Part shown: positions 60,455 to 64,000 of the stretch, piece by piece
How the letters are laid out: every line of letters begins with the position of its first letter
Numbering within the stretch: position 1 is the first letter of the stretch
Origin: Amphibalanus amphitrite
Lineage: Eukaryota > Arthropoda > Thecostraca > Balanomorpha > Balanidae
Length of the DNA: 64,000 nt
NCBI RefSeq assembly: GCF_019059575.1
Contig: NW_024883420.1
Span: 1-64,000, forward strand
Direction: 5' to 3'
Notes under the pieces: generated by a model
Told to the model about the DNA's origin: nothing
The model's input: the letters and a program-made list of their open reading frames with translations, nothing else
The model's database searches: none
Translations under genes and position numbers: made by a program

Positions 60455-60950
60455 TTAAAGGGACCCTCCCATCTTCAAAAAAGTTAATGAATTGGCATGA
60501 AAGTGATGTCCCTTGGTTCAGAAAGAGGAAAACGAATATCTACCAAATTTCACCGAAAAATATTCACTGGTTTTCAAGATATTAGGCTTTTACTTTTGTT
60601 TACTTTTTGGGATTCCCCCTGTTACTAGCGACTTTATTTGGAAGCAATAATTTGGCAGCCTTTAAGTGCGGCAGACGTTGCGCGCAAAGCAGCGTATACC
60701 ACCACGTGTTAACGATGGTTTTAGTCTAAGATTTAAAAATCGTTAGATCTCCGCTGACGTCACAAATTCTAAGGGGGCATTCCAATGCATTAGCCCCTTA
60801 GAATCCGAAAACTGCAAGTTTGAAATTCCATATCTTCGAATTAAAGCATTTTTCGATGTTGTGAGTGCCCAAACCGGTATTTGCAGGCCATGGCCACCAA
60901 TTTGGCTATCTCAACTCAAAACTAATGTTAAGGTGGGAGTGTCCCTTTAA
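60455..60950. mobile_element. TTAAAGG MITE 3, 496 bp
   Basis: TTAA-bounded with ends TTAAAGGGACCCTCCCATCT and, reversed, TTAAAGGGACACTCCCACCT. It is AT-rich and non-coding. It starts 226 bases outside element G. Confidence 0.8.
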
Positions 60951-62805
60951 AGGTGATTTAAAAGGTATCTATTCCAGCTAAGTTTTCAGTTTATTTTTAA
61001 CTACAGTTAGACATATTTAAGCACTTAACTAGCATATGAAATGATTAGGAAAATCAAGAGTACTTACCTATAGCTCAGCCAGACATATGACAGTGACATG
61101 AATTACATATAATATATCCCGAAAAGGAATCACCTCAGTTTGTTTTTCAATAGAAAAAACACAATTCTTAAAAATAATGTTTGTCTAATGAAGAAACAAC
61201 CTTCGGGTATTACGCTAAGAACGGCCCTTGTGCTTTCAGTGAAATTGAAGAAAACTTGTACCTTATACTAGAACCCGGAGCTGAGGTAAAAAGCATGACT
61301 TAAATTTCCCTTTTACAAATACCTCAACTACAAATTAAGCAGTTATGCGTAAGGTGATACCAACAAAGCACTCAGCTAATCTCATCTCTTTGTGTTCTGA
61401 AGTGAAACATGGGTGGACCCAGCGTGTAACTGCGGCCTTGCACTTCCTGGCCATTAATAGCGCTGTCAGCGGAGCGCGGCAGTGCACTGTTCGACCGGCC
61501 TGCAGCCGTTCCGCGCCGGCGGCCTTGGACTGACGGACGCACGTGGAAGCCCCACTGCACCATGGACGAGTGCAGCCGCCGGCGCGGGCTGTCTGTGGCA
61601 CCCGTCACCCCCACCGCCGGCCGCCTCACACCGCTCATGAAAATGAAAACAGCCCGACGGCCCAGATCGGTCGTCCAAGGACGTCGTGACGGCTAAATGT
61701 GAGAAGCGGCATGCATGCTGCATGTGAAATGACCACACAGAGAGGAGTGAATGTGTGGGATGGTGCTACGTGAATTATGAAAAGAATAGAAATTATGTTT
61801 TTAAACTACTTGATTCGCTAACTTTAGTTTCTTTAATTTTCTCATTCGAGTAGACACGTGAAACATACCCATTTAAAGAAAAATATCAATCACACTTTAA
61901 AATTTCAAATGTTTTGTTCAATTCAAACAGTGCACACTAAAACACTAATACCTATGCACGAAGCGCGATTTCATATTACCGCAAACGAATGTACCTACCT
62001 AAGCGCTGACGGTTATTTCTATTGGCTACTTATGTAAGGCTTTAGGCCCTTATCAGACAATGATTCATTAAATAGTTAAAAATCACTGATTTTTAGACCA
62101 TATTGCTTTGCCACATGCCATCATATGACAGAGAATACGGGGTAATTTTGTGAATAAAGAGCACGTCGACTTGCACTATCTGCCTTTCAGCGTGCCGTGA
62201 AGAAGCTCCCAATCACCCGAATGCCTTTTGGGCGGGCGGCTGTCAGCGGGTCGACCGGGAGGCGCCGGTTTATTCTGCAGGCCGGCTGAATATTGATTAT
62301 GTCGTGTTGAGTGGAGCCCGTTATGAGACAGGGCCCGTGCCGTCGAGGCGCCGGCCGTGAAGGCGACTGGAGAGACACGTCCCGTCGGCGCGGCGACAGG
62401 CCGGGTCGCGCCGGGTCAAGGACGGGACATCACAGGGCTCCGGCGCCGGACACCGAATTCAATAGATCAAAAAGGCGGGCGGGCAGACGGATAGACGGGC
62501 AGACGGATAGCTTGGATGGACACTGATTACGTCAGTGGAAGGTTCTCACGACAACCAATCAAGTAATCCCTTTTACCTGCCATCTGTCAACGTTACTTAA
62601 CTGCCATCAAATCAACAGCCTGACACCGTATCGTTTGGTCTCCTTCCCCTAAAACAGCTTAAAATACTAGGCATTTTTAGAAATATAAAACAATTAAAAA
62701 CTATTTTCAATTATGCTTGTAATAAAGGATATTATTACTTACAAGGATGTCAGTAGGCTCATATTCAGCTTGTAAACATCATCCTCACACCGCGCAGTTT
62801 CTACA
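60951..62805. other. non-coding stretch with GC-rich patches
   Basis: GC-rich patches at 61430-61690 and 62210-62520 with compositional open frames, and a doubled GGGCAGACGGATAG at 62479-62511. No gene is supported. Confidence 0.4.
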
Positions 62806-63696
62806 TTAACCCTCGCATGTGTAGGGGGGGTCGGATGGACCCCCCCATGGTTTTTCGCGAATAACTCGCGTAAAAAGCGGCCGATCGCGACGAAACTTTC
62901 AGTACCCTCGCATTGATCAATTTTACACCTACCCTGAAAATTTCATGACCCTGACCCCAATGACCTTTGACCTGTGACCTCTTTTCCGAGACCATGTTTG
63001 GCCGGAATCGCGATTCCGCGTATGTCGGCTCGCATTAGTCGCGCGTTTGCAAGCTTTTCGTGGTTTCAAACGTTCAAACATGTGATTTGATGTTGCTCCC
63101 ATGCATTAGGGTGGGTGTCAAGGTCACCTGAAGGTCAGGTCAGGTCATTGACCTTTGGTGACCTCGGTTCACTTTTTCGAGTTTTGCATGTTTCTAGGCT
63201 AGTTTTTGGAGCTGAATTCGAATTTAGCAACCATTTGAACATTTACGAAGTAGTTTTGGTGACTTCGTAACATGTTACGAAGATGTCAGAGGCGGTTGAC
63301 ACGTAATACTAATACCCGTCACGACGCCTACTGGTTGACCTGACCTGACCTGACCCGACCTGGTCTAAATGCTTAAAGACATCATCTGTGATCAAAACTA
63401 ACACGATATTCGTGATCAGCACCCCGAAAAACCCCTTAGCAGCCACACTTTACGACTTTCTAACAGGTCCCGATTTTCCCGACCTTGGGTCATTGACCTG
63501 ACCTGGAAGGTCAACCAATGACCTAGGACCTTAAAATTGGGTATCATCGGCTTCCTCTCGTCACGGGCAACACGCTCGTTTTTTCCGCGAAGCTTTAGCT
63601 CGATCAGGGGCCAAACGGCAAGGGGGGGGGGGTCCAACCGACCCCCCCCCCCTACACATTAGAAGCTGGAAAACGCCGCACACATGCGAGGGTTAA
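62806..63696. mobile_element. TTAACC-family MITE, copy F (piggyBac-like)
   Basis: The ends are TTAACCCTCGCATGTGTAGG and its inverse (with an extra segment before CACATGCGAGGGTTAA), bounded by TTAA. G-run/C-run hairpins enclose GGTCGGATGGACC at the left and GGTCCAACCGACC at the right. GGTCA-type sites are dense at 62948-62985, 63118-63170 and 63335-63362. The smallest complete member and closest to copy E. Confidence 0.8.
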
Positions 63697-64000
63697 GTTC
63701 CCAACTCACCCAGCCGCAGGGTCCGAAAGAAGGCGCAATGAGCGCCGCCGGCTTCTGCAGGCTTCGCCGCCCGGGACGTGCACCGTCTGCAGGCTTATTT
63801 GTTCTCGGCCAGTTTGGAGCTCATTACCCTATCGGTCTTCGGAGGTCCAATCGCGCAGCCGGTCGATGGTGGCTCGTTCATATTGCCAAGGGTCGAAGGC
63901 GGCCCGCTCGTCGAAGGGCAGTACACTCCGCCGGCCGGGTCATGACCTCTGTGCGGAGACAGGCAGGGAGTTGGAGGGGCTATAGCCGCTTAGCAGGTCA
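63697..64000. other. GC-rich end of window, nothing recognised
   Basis: GC-rich DNA running off the window edge. No frame with a recognisable motif. Confidence 0.4.

Overview
This is repeat-dominated eukaryotic (metazoan, probably arthropod) genomic DNA. The only clear host protein gene is an intronless beta-adrenergic-like octopamine receptor at 20959-22467 on the plus strand, a receptor class typical of arthropods and other protostomes. Together with the sequence style (GC-rich gene islands in AT-rich DNA, marine-invertebrate-type mobile elements) this suggests an arthropod, perhaps a crustacean. That taxonomic placement is inference. I see no bacterial operons, tRNA, rRNA or CRISPR array.

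Layout. 1-20 kb: mostly non-coding DNA with three TTAA-bounded elements (1465-2663, 12767-13977, 17214-18401), a 228-bp MITE, a perfect 549-bp palindrome (5653-6201) and several minisatellites. 19.4-22.5 kb: a GC-rich island leading into the octopamine receptor. 24.8-30.9 kb: two inverted copies of a hAT-type MITE full of GGCTCC hexamers, and a 2.4-kb non-autonomous hAT element carrying a nested, decayed Mutator-like (MULE) element. 33.7-38.6 kb: a 5-kb element with CACT-type termini holding a decayed RNase-H-encoding LINE fragment and a broken GC-rich host-like coding fragment with an AT-hook. 39.1-40.9 kb: an inverted second copy of the larger hAT element. About 43-49.1 kb: an almost intact non-LTR retrotransposon (ORF1 with coiled coil; ORF2 with a 2A-like motif, endonuclease, reverse transcriptase and C-terminal Cys/His motif), broken by one apparent one-base indel. 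49.2-64 kb: three TTAA-bounded MITEs, three more members of the TTAACCC family, and a second 5-kb CACT-type element (55076-60229) that contains a well-formed three-exon candidate gene of 109 codons.

The most interesting structural theme is a family of six roughly 0.9-1.2 kb elements beginning TTAACC, with G-run/C-run hairpins at each end and dense arrays of AGGTCA half-sites, several with perfect TGACGTCA sites. They look like piggyBac-type non-autonomous transposons that spread potential nuclear-receptor and CREB binding sites. The second theme is the pair of CACT-ended 5-kb elements that carry gene-like sequence. Genes do not form an operon or pathway here: the receptor stands alone and everything else is mobile DNA, remnants or unassigned sequence.
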